This document shows, one piece after another, positions 16,969-25,142 of a stretch of DNA of 64,000 nucleotides. The stretch lies in assembly GCA_002529455.1 (NCBI GenBank), contig NYMS01000006.1, positions 1 through 64,000 of the forward strand, read 5' to 3'. Made by a program: the position numbers and the translations under genes. Numbering within the stretch: position 1 is the stretch's first letter; each line of letters opens with the position of its first letter. The DNA comes from Glycomyces fuscus. GTDB taxonomy: Bacteria; Actinomycetota; Actinomycetes; Streptosporangiales; Streptosporangiaceae. Below the pieces are notes generated by a model. It was not told where the DNA came from. It searched no databases and was given only the letters and a program-made list of their open reading frames with translations.

Positions 16969-17219
16969 GTACTGCTCCCGGTTCTGGGTCCCCGCGCGCC
17001 CAGGATGCGTGCCGCGGGGATGCGAAGCCGACCCGCCCCGGTGTCCCGGGGCACGCGGGTCGACGCGGGTGCCGTCGGCACCCGTGTACTGGCCACGTGG
17101 GGAAACCCCCGTGGATGTCGTTGTGTTCCCCCGAAGGGGCGGTGTCGGTCGAGTGTGTCCGGTGTTACGGCCGAGGGGTCCCGTCCGCGGGGACCCGGCT
17201 CCGCCCGACCGGCGGGAGG

Positions 17220-17912
17220 TCAGCGGTCGCGGGCCTCGTCGGCCAGCTTGACCACCAGGGCGACGACCTCGTCCAGGGTCAGCCCGCTGGTGTCGAGCTC
17301 GGTGGCGTCCTCGGTCTGGCGCAGGGGCGAGTGCGCCCGGTTGGAGTCCAGCTCGTCGCGCCGGGCCAGGTCCGCCTGGGTGGTGGCGACGTCGCCGCGC
17401 ACCTCCCGGCTGCGGCGCTGGGCGCGGGCCTCGGGGCTGGCGGTCAGGAAGAGCTTGACCGGGGCGTCGGGGGCGACGACGGTCGTGATGTCGCGTCCCT
17501 CGACCACGATACCCGCGCTCTCGGCCCTGGCGGCGGCGATGATCTCGCGCTGGGTGCGCACCAGGCGCTCGCGCGCCGCGGGCACGGCCGAGACCGCGCT
17601 GACGTTGGCGGTGACGTCCCTGCCGCGGATCTCGGCGGCCACGTCGCGGCCGTCCACCGCCACGGAGGGCGCGTCCGGGTCGGTGCCCATGGTGATGACG
17701 GGGGTGTCGACGAGGGCGGTCACGGCGTCGGCGTCGTTGACGTTCACGCCGTTGGAGAGCATCCACCAGGTCAGCGCCCGGTACATGGCGCCGGTGTCGA
17801 GGTACCGCAGCTCCCGCGCCTTGGCCACACCCCGGGAGGTGCTCGACTTGCCCGACCCGGAGGGACCGTCGATCGCGATGACGATGCCCTCGGTGCTGTC
17901 CTGCGCGCTCAC
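17220..17912 (-). CDS. cmk: cytidylate kinase
   Basis: A 230-residue kinase that phosphorylates CMP and dCMP with ATP, linking with CTP synthase in the same region. The P-loop is [15 protein letters not shown], followed by [16 protein letters not shown] (substrate site), [18 protein letters not shown] and [11 protein letters not shown]. The [16 protein letters not shown] lid is of the bacterial CMP-kinase type. I chose the GTG at 17912 (VSAQDSTEG) because a GGGAGT ribosome site precedes it; a TTG at 17954 would add 14 residues. cmk next to der is conserved in actinomycetes. Confidence 0.95.
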   Translation of the reverse strand: MSAQDSTEGIVIAIDGPSGSGKSSTSRGVAKARELRYLDTGAMYRALTWWMLSNGVNVNDADAVTALVDTPVITMGTDPDAPSVAVDGRDVAAEIRGRDVTANVSAVSAVPAARERLVRTQREIIAAARAESAGIVVEGRDITTVVAPDAPVKLFLTASPEARAQRRSREVRGDVATTQADLARRDELDSNRAHSPLRQTEDATELDTSGLTLDEVVALVVKLADEARDR

Positions 17913-18107
17913 TGCCGTTGACTCCCGCTTGCGTTCACTGTTGCCGACGCCCAACCCTACCGGTGGCCCGTGCGTACTTGGCGCGTAGTACGCATGAGCG
18001 CCGCGATGGTACGCACGACCACGGGCCCTGGTGTGCGCCCGGCGCGCTGACCGCAGGCCTCGCGTGTGACGCGGGCGGCCCTGACCAGCGGCGCACGCGG
18101 CAGGGGC

Positions 18108-19271
18108 TCACACCCCCGGGTGGACCGACCAGCCGTCGGCGGCCAGCGCCCGCGCGAGCGTGTCCACCGCCGCGGGCAGCACGTACAGCTGCGCCACACC
18201 CAGCGGCAGGCCGGGCGTGTGCTCGATGCGCACGTCCTCGATGTTGACCCCGGCCTCCGCCGCGGCGGCGAACAGGCGGCCCAGCGAGCCGGGCTCGTCG
18301 GGGATGACCACCGGGATGACCGTGTAGTCGGGCAGCCGCACCGTGCCGTGCTTGCCGGGGATGCGGCCGTGCCCGGACCTCCCCCGCTCCAGCAGGTCGC
18401 GCACCGGCGCGAGGTCCCGCTCCGGCGGCTCCTGCGCCCCCGGCCGGGCCGCCAGCGCGCGCAGGGCGTCGGCGGTCGCCGCGAGGTCGGCGGCCACCTC
18501 GTGCAGGACCTCCGCGACCGGGGCGGCGTTGTGCGTGAGGATCTCGGACCACATGGCGGGGTCGCCCCCCGCCACCCGGGTGACGTCGCGCACGCCCTGC
18601 CCGGCCAGGGCCAGGGCGGCGTCGTTGCCCGACAGCAGCCGGGCCGCCACCGCCGACGACGCCACGTGGGGAGCGTGCGAGACCAGCGCCACCGCCCGGT
18701 CGTGCGCGGCCGCGTCCAGTACCAGCGGGTCCGCGCCGCACAGGCGGGCGACCTCGGCGACGACGGCGACGGCCTGCGCGTCGGCCTTGCCGGTGGGGCA
18801 CAGCGCCCACGAGCGGCCGAGGAACAGGTCGGCGCGCGCGGCGCCGGGGCCCTGCTTCTCCCTGCCGCCCATCGGATGCCCGGCCACGAACGTGGCCATG
18901 TCGCAGCCCAGCCGCTCGGCCTCGGCCAGCACGCTCGCCTTCACGCTGGCCACGTCGGTGTAGACGTGGGCCAGCCCCCGGTCCTGGGCCCGGCGCAGCA
19001 CGGAGGGGATGACGGCGGGCGGCGCGGCGATGACCGCGAGGTCGGCCGGGGCCGAGGTCGGGTCGGCGGACTCCTCCAGAGGGTGTCCCGCGCCCAGGTC
19101 GCAGGCCAGGCGCAGGGACGCGGCGTCGGGGTCGGAGAGGGCGACGTCCACACCGCGGGAGCGCAGGGCGAGCGCCACCGACGTGCCGATGAGCCCAGTC
19201 CCGACCACCGTGACCCGGCGCACCGGGAGCCGCTGCTCCCCGTCCCCCCGCGCACCGCTGCTGTTGCCCAC
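18108..19271 (-). CDS. tyrA: prephenate dehydrogenase with C-terminal ACT domain
   Basis: A 387-residue enzyme of tyrosine biosynthesis that oxidatively decarboxylates prephenate to 4-hydroxyphenylpyruvate. The Rossmann motif is VVGTGLIGTSVALALRSRG at residue 21, and ASVKASVLAEAERL and FVAGHPMGGREKQGP (catalytic-site His) follow. The alpha-helical domain includes HDRAVALVSHAPHV. Residues about 310-385 form an ACT domain (VIPVVIPDEPGSLGRLFAAA), which suggests feedback control by tyrosine. The GTG start has a GGGAGAG ribosome site. aroH lies 70 bp upstream on the same strand, so the two enzymes around prephenate form an operon. Confidence 0.95.
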   Translation of the reverse strand: MGNSSGARGDGEQRLPVRRVTVVGTGLIGTSVALALRSRGVDVALSDPDAASLRLACDLGAGHPLEESADPTSAPADLAVIAAPPAVIPSVLRRAQDRGLAHVYTDVASVKASVLAEAERLGCDMATFVAGHPMGGREKQGPGAARADLFLGRSWALCPTGKADAQAVAVVAEVARLCGADPLVLDAAAHDRAVALVSHAPHVASSAVAARLLSGNDAALALAGQGVRDVTRVAGGDPAMWSEILTHNAAPVAEVLHEVAADLAATADALRALAARPGAQEPPERDLAPVRDLLERGRSGHGRIPGKHGTVRLPDYTVIPVVIPDEPGSLGRLFAAAAEAGVNIEDVRIEHTPGLPLGVAQLYVLPAAVDTLARALAADGWSVHPGV

Positions 19272-19341
19272 TGCTCTCCCGCCTCCGTCGTGTACCGGTT
19301 CCTCCCAAGCCTACGACCTGTCAGGAGGCCGGTCGCGGGGG

Positions 19342-19704
19342 TTACTGGGCGATGTCCAGCCTCAGTGCCTGGGCCCCGCGCAGGTAGACGTGCTGCAGCT
19401 CCGAGCGCGGCCGGTCCGTCTCCACGTGCGCCATGAGGCGCACCACACGCGGCAGGGCGTGGGGGACGGCGATCTCGGTCGCGCACATCAGCGGGACGTC
19501 GGAGAAGCCGAGCCTGCGCGCGGCCAGTGCGGGGAACTCGCTGTTCAGGTCGGGGGTGGCGGTGAACAGCACGCTGATCACGTCGTCGGTCTCCAGAGCG
19601 TTGCGCCGCATCACCTCCGAGACCAACTCGGCCGTGGCCTCCAGCACCTGCTCCCGTTCGTCCGCGTCGACCTGCACCGCACCGCGGATGGCCCGTACCG
19701 CCAC
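19342..19704 (-). CDS. aroH: chorismate mutase, AroH type
   Basis: A 120-residue monofunctional chorismate mutase of the trimeric AroH class, converting chorismate to prephenate for tyrA, the next gene. Visible active-site positions are the N-terminal VRAIRGAVQVD (Arg), the CATEIAVPHALPRVVR segment (Glu and Arg) and the QHVYLRGA Tyr near the C-terminus. The length is that of the Bacillus enzyme. The GTG at 19704 gives MAVRAIRGAV. A strong hairpin separates it from rluB upstream, so aroH-tyrA may have its own promoter within the 100-bp gap. Confidence 0.93.
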   Translation of the reverse strand: MAVRAIRGAVQVDADEREQVLEATAELVSEVMRRNALETDDVISVLFTATPDLNSEFPALAARRLGFSDVPLMCATEIAVPHALPRVVRLMAHVETDRPRSELQHVYLRGAQALRLDIAQ

Positions 19705-19756
19705 GTTGGATCCCGCCTTGTCCTCGTTCGCCGTGCCGTCCCCCCGGAAAGGGGAA

Positions 19757-19796
19757 ACGGCGGTCGCCGCCCGGTGTTCGGGCAGGCGACCGCCGT
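19757..19796 (-). terminator. terminator between rluB and aroH
   Basis: ACGGCGGTCGCC and GGCGACCGCCGT form a perfect 12-bp stem around a 16-base loop, ten bases past the rluB stop. On the minus strand it is followed by TTTCCCC, a short T-run. Confidence 0.8.
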
Positions 19797-19805
19797 CAAC
19801 TGTAT

Positions 19806-21944
19806 CTACAGGCCCGCGGCCTCGTAGAGTTCGCTCACCTCACGCGAGGTGAGCGCCCGCATCGTGCCCAGTTTGAGGGCGTTCAGGTCGATCGGGCCGA
19901 CCTGGGTGCGGGCGAGGTCGGCGACCGGGTGGCCGACGGCCTCCATCAGGCGGCGCACGATGTGCTTGCGGCCCTCGTGCAGCCGGATCTCGACGAGCGC
20001 CTTGGGGGGCTCGTTGTCGACCACGCGGAAGGAGTCGACCTCGACCGGGCCGTCCTCCAGCTCGACGCCCTTCTGGACCTCGCGCACGACGCGCTGCGGG
20101 ACCGGGCCGGGCACCTTGGCGATGTAGGTCTTGACGACCTTGTAGCGCGGGTGGGTGAGCCGGTTGGCCAGCTCGCCGTCGTTGGTCAGCAGGATGAGGC
20201 CCTCGGTCTCGGTGTCGAGCCGGCCGACGTGGAAGATCCGCTCCTCGGTCTGGCCGGTGTAGTCGGCCAGGGTGGGGCGGCCCTCGGGGTCCCACATGGT
20301 GCTGACGACGCCGCGCGGCTTGTTGAGCGCGAAGTACAGCTTGTCCGGCGCGGTGACCACGCGCATGCCGTCGACGCGGATCTCGGAGGACTCGGGGTCC
20401 ACCCGGGCGCCGAACCGGCGCACGACCTGGCCGTCCACGCTGACGCGTCCGGCCGCGATCATCTCCTCGCTGGCGCGGCGGCTGGCGACACCGGCCGCGG
20501 CGAGCGCCTTCTGGAGGCGGATGCCGTTCTCGACGTCGGTGTAGGTGTCGCGCTCCTCGTCGCCGTGGTCCTCGTCCTTGGGGTCGTAGTCGGCACGCAG
20601 GGCGCTGAGCCGCTCGCGGGCCGCCTTGGAGAGCTGGTTCTCGCTCGTGACGCGCTTGGCGCCGGAGCGGTCGCCGCCGGGACGGACCTCGCGGTCCTCG
20701 CGGTCGCGGAAGTCGCGTCCGCCACGGCCGTCCCGGTCGCTGCGGAATCCACCGCGGTCACGGTCGTCACGACCGCCACCGGGGCCACGGCCGCCACGGC
20801 TCTGGAAACGACCGCCCGAACCGTGGCTGTCACGGCTGTCGCGGTCCCCGAAGGAACGGCGGTCGTCGCGTCCGCCCCCGAAGGAGCGGCCCTCGGTGCG
20901 CTGGCCGCCACGGCTGTCGCGTCCGCCACGGCCGTCCCGGTCGCCCCGGAATCCACCGCGGTCACGGTCATCACGACCGCCCGAGAAGGAACGGCGATCC
21001 CCGCCGTCACGGAAGTCACGGCCACCGCGCTCGTCACGGCCACCGCCGCGCCGGTCGTCGCGCCCGCCGAAGGAGCGGCGGTCGTCGCGGTCACGGAAGT
21101 CACGGCCGCCACCGGGGCCGCGGCTGTCACGCCCGCCGCGGTTGTCGCGGTCACCGAAGGAACGGCGGTTGTCACGGTCACCACCGAAGGAGCGGCCCTC
21201 ACCGCGCTGACCCTCACGGCCACCACGGAAGTCACGGCCACCACGGCTATCCCGGTCACCCCGGAATCCACCGCGGTCGCGATCGTCACGACCGCCACCG
21301 GGGCCACGGCCGCCACGGTCGTCACGGCTCTGGAAACGACCGCCCGAACCGCGGCTGTCACGGCTGTCGCGGTCCCCGAAGGAACGGCGGTCGTCGCGTC
21401 CGCCCCCGAAGGAGCGGCCCTCACCGCGCTGACCGTCGCGACCACCACGGAAGTCACCGCCGCCACGGCCGTCCCGGTCACCCCGGAAGCCGCCTCGGTC
21501 ACGGTCGTCACGACCGCCCCGGAATCCACCACGGTCACGGTCATCACGACCGCCCCGGAATCCACCACGGTCACGGTCATCACGACCGCCCGAGAAGGAA
21601 CGGCGGTCCCCACCGTCACGGAAGTCACGGCCACCGCGGCTGTCGCGGTCACCGAAGGAACGGCGGTTGTCGCGGTCACCGCCGAAGGAGCGGCCCTCAC
21701 CGCGCTGACCGTCGCGTCCGCCGCGGAAGTCACGGCCGCCACGGCCGTCCCGGTCACCCCGGAAGCCGCCTCGGTCGTCGCGGCCCCGGGGGCCGCGGTC
21801 GTCCCGGTGACCGCCGCGGGGACGGTCGTCCCGGCGGTCCCGGCTGTCGCCACGGCCCTGTCCGCCGCGCTTGTCGTAGTCGCCGCGCTCACCGCGCGGG
21901 GCGTCGTCCCGCGCACCGCGGGAACTGTTGTTAGGTGTGCTCAC
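19806..21944 (-). CDS. rluB: 23S rRNA pseudouridine synthase RluB-like with a very long Arg/Gly/Asp repeat extension
   Basis: A 712-residue protein about three times longer than standard RluB. From about residue 470 it is ordinary: an S4 RNA-binding domain (RLQKALAAAGVASRRASEEM), then the RsuA/RluB catalytic core, including FALNKPRGVVSTM and the active-site GRLDTETEGLILLTND with the catalytic Asp. It should isomerise a uridine in helix 89 of 23S rRNA. The first roughly 450 residues are repeats of D-R-G-G-F-R-G-G-R-D-type units, a charged disordered RGG-like tract likely to bind RNA. The GTG start overlaps the scpB end by 14 bases with no ribosome site, so translation is coupled. Confidence 0.92.
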   Translation of the reverse strand: MSTPNNSSRGARDDAPRGERGDYDKRGGQGRGDSRDRRDDRPRGGHRDDRGPRGRDDRGGFRGDRDGRGGRDFRGGRDGQRGEGRSFGGDRDNRRSFGDRDSRGGRDFRDGGDRRSFSGGRDDRDRGGFRGGRDDRDRGGFRGGRDDRDRGGFRGDRDGRGGGDFRGGRDGQRGEGRSFGGGRDDRRSFGDRDSRDSRGSGGRFQSRDDRGGRGPGGGRDDRDRGGFRGDRDSRGGRDFRGGREGQRGEGRSFGGDRDNRRSFGDRDNRGGRDSRGPGGGRDFRDRDDRRSFGGRDDRRGGGRDERGGRDFRDGGDRRSFSGGRDDRDRGGFRGDRDGRGGRDSRGGQRTEGRSFGGGRDDRRSFGDRDSRDSHGSGGRFQSRGGRGPGGGRDDRDRGGFRSDRDGRGGRDFRDREDREVRPGGDRSGAKRVTSENQLSKAARERLSALRADYDPKDEDHGDEERDTYTDVENGIRLQKALAAAGVASRRASEEMIAAGRVSVDGQVVRRFGARVDPESSEIRVDGMRVVTAPDKLYFALNKPRGVVSTMWDPEGRPTLADYTGQTEERIFHVGRLDTETEGLILLTNDGELANRLTHPRYKVVKTYIAKVPGPVPQRVVREVQKGVELEDGPVEVDSFRVVDNEPPKALVEIRLHEGRKHIVRRLMEAVGHPVADLARTQVGPIDLNALKLGTMRALTSREVSELYEAAGL
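20700..21900. repeat. degenerate tandem repeats coding for the Arg/Gly/Asp tract of RluB
   Basis: About 1.2 kb of imperfect coding repeats. Larger blocks recur (SFGGDRDNRRSFGDRD, DRDRGGFRGGRD, GRDGQRGEGRSFGG), often with near-identical DNA, such as two adjacent copies around 21500-21580. The pattern points to expansion by slippage or unequal recombination while keeping the reading frame. Confidence 0.9.
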
Positions 21945-22554
21945 CGGTGTCGTCTAGACCTTCGATGTCGTCGGGGAGGAACGGCGCCAGATCAGGCAGC
22001 TCGTCGAGGCCTCGCAGGCCCAACCGTTCCAGGAAATAGGAGGTGGTCCGATACAGCAGCGCACCGGACTCGGAGTCGTGCCCGGCCTCTTCGATCAGGC
22101 CCCTCAGTACGAGGGTACGCATAACCCCGTCGCAGTTGACACCGCGCACGGCGGAGACCCTGCCCCGGGAGACCGGCTGTCGGTAGGCCACCACCGCCAT
22201 CGTCTCCAGTGCGGCCTGGGTGAGCCGCACCTCCTGCCCCTCCCGGAGGAAGTGCTCGACGACGTCGGCGCACTCGGGCCGCGTGTACACACGCCACCCC
22301 TCGGCCACCGCCCTCAGGTCGAAACCCCGGCCCTGCTCGGTGTATTCCCGCGACAGCGACTCCAGCACCCCGAGGACCACGGTGACGGGCACGTCCATGG
22401 CCTGGGCCAGGTCGTACTCCGACACCGGCTGGTCCACCACCATCAGCACGGCCTCCAGGTCGCGGCGCAGGGTGGCCGGGACGTCCCCGGCCGCCTCCCC
22501 GCCGACCGCGCCCCGGTCCGCCGTGTCCCCCGCCGTCGTGTCGCGGACGCTCAT
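21931..22554 (-). CDS. scpB: SMC-ScpAB complex subunit ScpB
   Basis: A 207-residue subunit of the SMC condensin. It shows the two winged-helix domains of ScpB: RRDLEAVLMVVDQPVSEYDLA near residue 30, and TQAALETMAVVAYRQPVSRGRVSAVRG near residue 113, the best-conserved stretch of the family, here split for description. GLIEEAGHDSESGALLYRTT and FLERLGLRGLDELP follow. ScpB dimers bind ScpA to bridge the SMC heads. The start overlaps scpA by four bases and the end overlaps rluB by 14, so all three are one operon. Confidence 0.95.
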   Translation of the reverse strand: MSVRDTTAGDTADRGAVGGEAAGDVPATLRRDLEAVLMVVDQPVSEYDLAQAMDVPVTVVLGVLESLSREYTEQGRGFDLRAVAEGWRVYTRPECADVVEHFLREGQEVRLTQAALETMAVVAYRQPVSRGRVSAVRGVNCDGVMRTLVLRGLIEEAGHDSESGALLYRTTSYFLERLGLRGLDELPDLAPFLPDDIEGLDDTGEHT

Positions 22555-23426
22555 GCGCGCTCCTCCGTCTCCCCCGGCCCGCTCCCGGCGCCGGTGTCCC
22601 CGGCGCCGTCGGCCTCGTCGTACTCGCTCTCCAGCTCGACCTCGCCCTCGCCTCCGGTCCAGGTGACCAGCAGCTCGCCCAGCGGTTCGGGCTGGTCGAA
22701 GCCCACGTTGGACGCCCGGTACAGCTCCAGCAGGGCGAGGAAGCGGGCGATGACCTCGAAGGTACCCTCGCAGGCGGCCGTGAGCTGGGCGAAGGTCAGC
22801 CGCCCGTGCTCGCGCAGCTCCGCGACCATCAGCTCGCCCTGTTCCTTGACCGACGTCTTGGCCTGGTGGATGTGGGTGACCGGGACGCTGGGCGGCTCCT
22901 TGGGCGTGAAGACCATCCCCGCCAGGGCGGCGAACTCCTGGGGGCCCAGCTTGAACAGCACGTCGGGCCGCATGCCCGCGAAGCGCTCCTCCAGCGGGAC
23001 GGCGCGCGCGTAGCGGCGCCCCTGCGAGACCAGGCGCACCCGCAGGAAGGAGGCGACCTCCTTGTAGGCGCGGTACTGCAGCAGCCGGGCGAACAGCAGG
23101 TCGCGGGCCTCCAGCAGGGCCAGGTCGGCCTCGTCCTCGACGTCGCCGCGCGGCAGCAGCCGCGCCGCCTTCAGGTCCAGCAGGGTCGCCGCGACCAGCA
23201 GGAAGTTGCTGGCCTGGTCCAGGTCCCAGTCGTCGCCGTGCGCCCGGATGTGCGCGATGAACTCGTCGGTGACCTTGGACAGGGACACCTCGGTGATGTC
23301 GAGCTTGTGCTTGGAGATCAACCCGAGCAGCAGGTCGAAGGGCCCCTCGAAGTTGTCGAGGTGCACCTGGAAGGCGTTCTCGTCCACCTCCGCGCCGGCG
23401 TCCGCCGACGTCCCCTCAGCCTCCAT
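22551..23426 (-). CDS. scpA: SMC-ScpAB complex subunit ScpA (kleisin)
   Basis: A 291-residue kleisin that links the SMC heads and is needed for chromosome compaction and segregation. The N-terminal block FQVHLDNFEGPFDLLLGLIS with KHKLDITEVSLSKVTDEFI is the classic ScpA signature. The middle has LLVAATLLDLKAARLLP, and the C-terminal winged helix has FLALLELYRASNVGFDQ. A Glu/Asp/Gly-rich tail of about 35 residues follows. The ATG at 23426 starts after a hairpin terminator. scpB overlaps by four bases. Confidence 0.95.
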   Translation of the reverse strand: MEAEGTSADAGAEVDENAFQVHLDNFEGPFDLLLGLISKHKLDITEVSLSKVTDEFIAHIRAHGDDWDLDQASNFLLVAATLLDLKAARLLPRGDVEDEADLALLEARDLLFARLLQYRAYKEVASFLRVRLVSQGRRYARAVPLEERFAGMRPDVLFKLGPQEFAALAGMVFTPKEPPSVPVTHIHQAKTSVKEQGELMVAELREHGRLTFAQLTAACEGTFEVIARFLALLELYRASNVGFDQPEPLGELLVTWTGGEGEVELESEYDEADGAGDTGAGSGPGETEERA

Positions 23427-23461
23427 GGCACCGGCCCCGCGTCGTCTTCCTCATGAGACAA

Positions 23462-23495
23462 GGGTGTCACCGGCCGGAACCCGCCGGTGACACCC
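23462..23495 (-). terminator. hairpin between the ParA-partner gene and scpA
   Basis: GGGTGTCACCGGC and GCCGGTGACACCC form a perfect 13-bp stem with an 8-base loop. It lies after the small ParA-partner gene and before scpA, so it may attenuate read-through between the two gene sets. Confidence 0.75.
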
Positions 23496-23547
23496 GTGAT
23501 CCCTCCGTCGTCGAACCGGCACCCCCTCCGGTACCGGTGCGCGCGCC

Positions 23548-23964
23548 TCAGTCCTCGCTCAGCCTGCGTACCAGCATGCTGGCCGGCCCGTTCTCCTCGA
23601 AGTCGGCCAACAGCACGGCGACGGCCTCGCGGACGAGGCGGCCCCTGTCGGCGGACAGCCCGTGCTCGGCGCGCAGCGAGAGCCGGGTCTGTTCCAGTGC
23701 CAGCAGTTCGGGCCCGGAGATGTAGACGGTGATCTTCTCGTCGTGGCGCTGGCGCCCGCTCGGCTTGGGCGCGCGTCCGGCCTTCGCGGCGGACGCGCCC
23801 CTGCTCCTGCCGTTGGAGCGCGACGACGCCTCGCCCTTCCTGCCCTGCTCCGGTGCCTTGTGCTGGCGTTCGGTCTCTTCCGGCACCTCGTCGGTGCCGC
23901 TGGGACGGAAGAACAGTTCGTCCGCCCCGGGTAGGGTCACACGCCGTGACCGCTGAGAGGCCAC
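23548..23964 (-). CDS. small basic protein overlapping the ParA-like gene; possible ribbon-helix-helix partner
   Basis: A protein of up to 138 residues with two parts. Residues 1-75 are polar, rich in Arg, Ser, Ala and Gly, and probably disordered. Residues 78-138 look like a strand plus two helices (KITVYISGPELLALEQTRL, then GRLVREAVAVLLADFEENG), the pattern of a ribbon-helix-helix DNA-binding fold. It overlaps the ParA-like gene: the GTG at 23964 has AAGGAGG upstream, and a later GTG at 23940 overlaps the ParA stop as GTGA. The arrangement recalls ParF-ParG partition pairs. The family name is not known to me, so the DNA-binding role is inferred. Confidence 0.72.
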   Translation of the reverse strand: MASQRSRRVTLPGADELFFRPSGTDEVPEETERQHKAPEQGRKGEASSRSNGRSRGASAAKAGRAPKPSGRQRHDEKITVYISGPELLALEQTRLSLRAEHGLSADRGRLVREAVAVLLADFEENGPASMLVRRLSED

Positions 23965-24890
23965 CTCGCCAGCACCTCCTTGGCCAGGTCCCGGTAGGCG
24001 TTGGCCCCGGCCGAGGACGAGTCGAACCTGGTGATGGGTTCGCCCGCCACGGTGGCGTCCGGGAAGCGCACGGTGCGGTTGATGACCGTGCCGTAGACCT
24101 TGTCCCCGAACCCGTCGATGATCGTGGACAGCACCTCGCGCGCGTGGAGCGTGCGCGGGTCGTACATGGTGCCCAGGAAGCCGTCGATGACCAGGCGCTC
24201 GTTGAGCCGCTCCTGGACCTTCTGGATGGTGTCCATCAGCAGTGCCACACCGCGCAGCGCGAAGAACTCGCACTCCAGCGGCACGATGACGCCGTCCGCG
24301 GCGGTGAGCGCGTTGACGGTGAGCAGGCCCAGCGACGGCTGGCAGTCGATCAGGACGACGTCGTAGTCGTTGATGACCGGTCTCAGCGCGCGGCCGAGCA
24401 TCTGCTCGCGCGCCACCTCGCCGACCAGCTGCACCTCCGCGGCCGACAGGTCGATGTTGCTCGGGATCAGGTCCAGGCCGTCGATGTCGGTCTTGAGCAG
24501 GACGTCCTCGACCGTCACGTCCCGCTGCATGAGCAGGTTGTAGACGGTCAGGTCCAGCTCACGCGGATCGAGGCGGCCCAGCCCGACGGAGAGCGCGCCC
24601 TGCGGGTCGAAGTCGACCAGCAGCACCCGTCTTCCGTACTCGGCGATGGCGGCGCCGAGGTTGATGGTCGTGGTGGTCTTACCGACCCCACCTTTCTGGT
24701 TACAGAGTGCTACAATCCGTGCCGGGCCGTGTTCATCGACGGGCCCGGGCTCCGGATAGGTCCGCTCGGGTCTTGAGGTGTGCAGATCAGCCCCCGTGTT
24801 GCGTGTCGTCCCCCACGGGTTGGTCACCGGGTCGGCGAGCTCCCCCTCGCCGACAGGTGCGGTGTTCGCAGCCTCGTTGTCCCAGTTCAC
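23937..24890 (-). CDS. ParA/Soj-family ATPase (PldP-like orphan ParA of the scpAB locus)
   Basis: A 317-residue deviant-Walker ATPase. Residues 1-55 are a polar extension. The core begins with VALCNQKGGVGKTTTTINLG (signature Lys at residue 66), then VLLVDFDPQGALSVGLG and DVVLIDCQPSLGLLTVNAL. It is not paired with parB. The position between xerD and scpA matches the actinobacterial orphan ParA that in Corynebacterium glutamicum (PldP) affects division-site selection. It probably positions something on the nucleoid or at midcell. A small basic protein overlaps its 3' end. A good promoter is visible 110-140 bases upstream. Confidence 0.9.
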   Translation of the reverse strand: MNWDNEAANTAPVGEGELADPVTNPWGTTRNTGADLHTSRPERTYPEPGPVDEHGPARIVALCNQKGGVGKTTTTINLGAAIAEYGRRVLLVDFDPQGALSVGLGRLDPRELDLTVYNLLMQRDVTVEDVLLKTDIDGLDLIPSNIDLSAAEVQLVGEVAREQMLGRALRPVINDYDVVLIDCQPSLGLLTVNALTAADGVIVPLECEFFALRGVALLMDTIQKVQERLNERLVIDGFLGTMYDPRTLHAREVLSTIIDGFGDKVYGTVINRTVRFPDATVAGEPITRFDSSSAGANAYRDLAKEVLARWPLSGHGV

Positions 24891-25000
24891 AACCCTTGAC
24901 CTCCCCTACGGACCGGCCACGGCCAGGGATGCCGCGCGCCCCTGTGCCTGGCCGCCGTCGGAAACTCAATATGTCGACAGCAACGTACCTCCGCGCGGCG

Positions 25001-25030
25001 ACTCTAGAACGCCGACACGACGCACTTCAA
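25001..25030 (-). promoter_or_regulatory. sigma-70-type promoter of the ParA-like gene
   Basis: On the minus strand TTGAAG (25030-25025) and TAGAGT (25006-25001) are separated by 18 bp, close to the HrdB consensus. Transcription would start near 24994, leaving a leader of about 100 nt before the ParA start at 24890. Confidence 0.6.
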
Positions 25031-25142
25031 CAAAACGTACGGGTAGAATCCCACGCCTGCGCCCCTGGGGGAAATCGGAGACGGAAACCGGGTTGTTCCG
25101 CTTCGCCCCCCCGCGCGCGGCCCCGCGGGGTCCCGTCCCCGC

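Noticed and set aside
20700-21900. Tandem repeats resembling a CRISPR array
   Set aside because: The repeats are in-frame coding, lack unique spacers of fixed length, and no cas genes are near.
19929-22124. A long repetitive Val/Thr/Ala frame antisense to rluB
   Set aside because: It mirrors the RGG-coding repeats and has no domain or ribosome site. rluB on the other strand has clear motifs.
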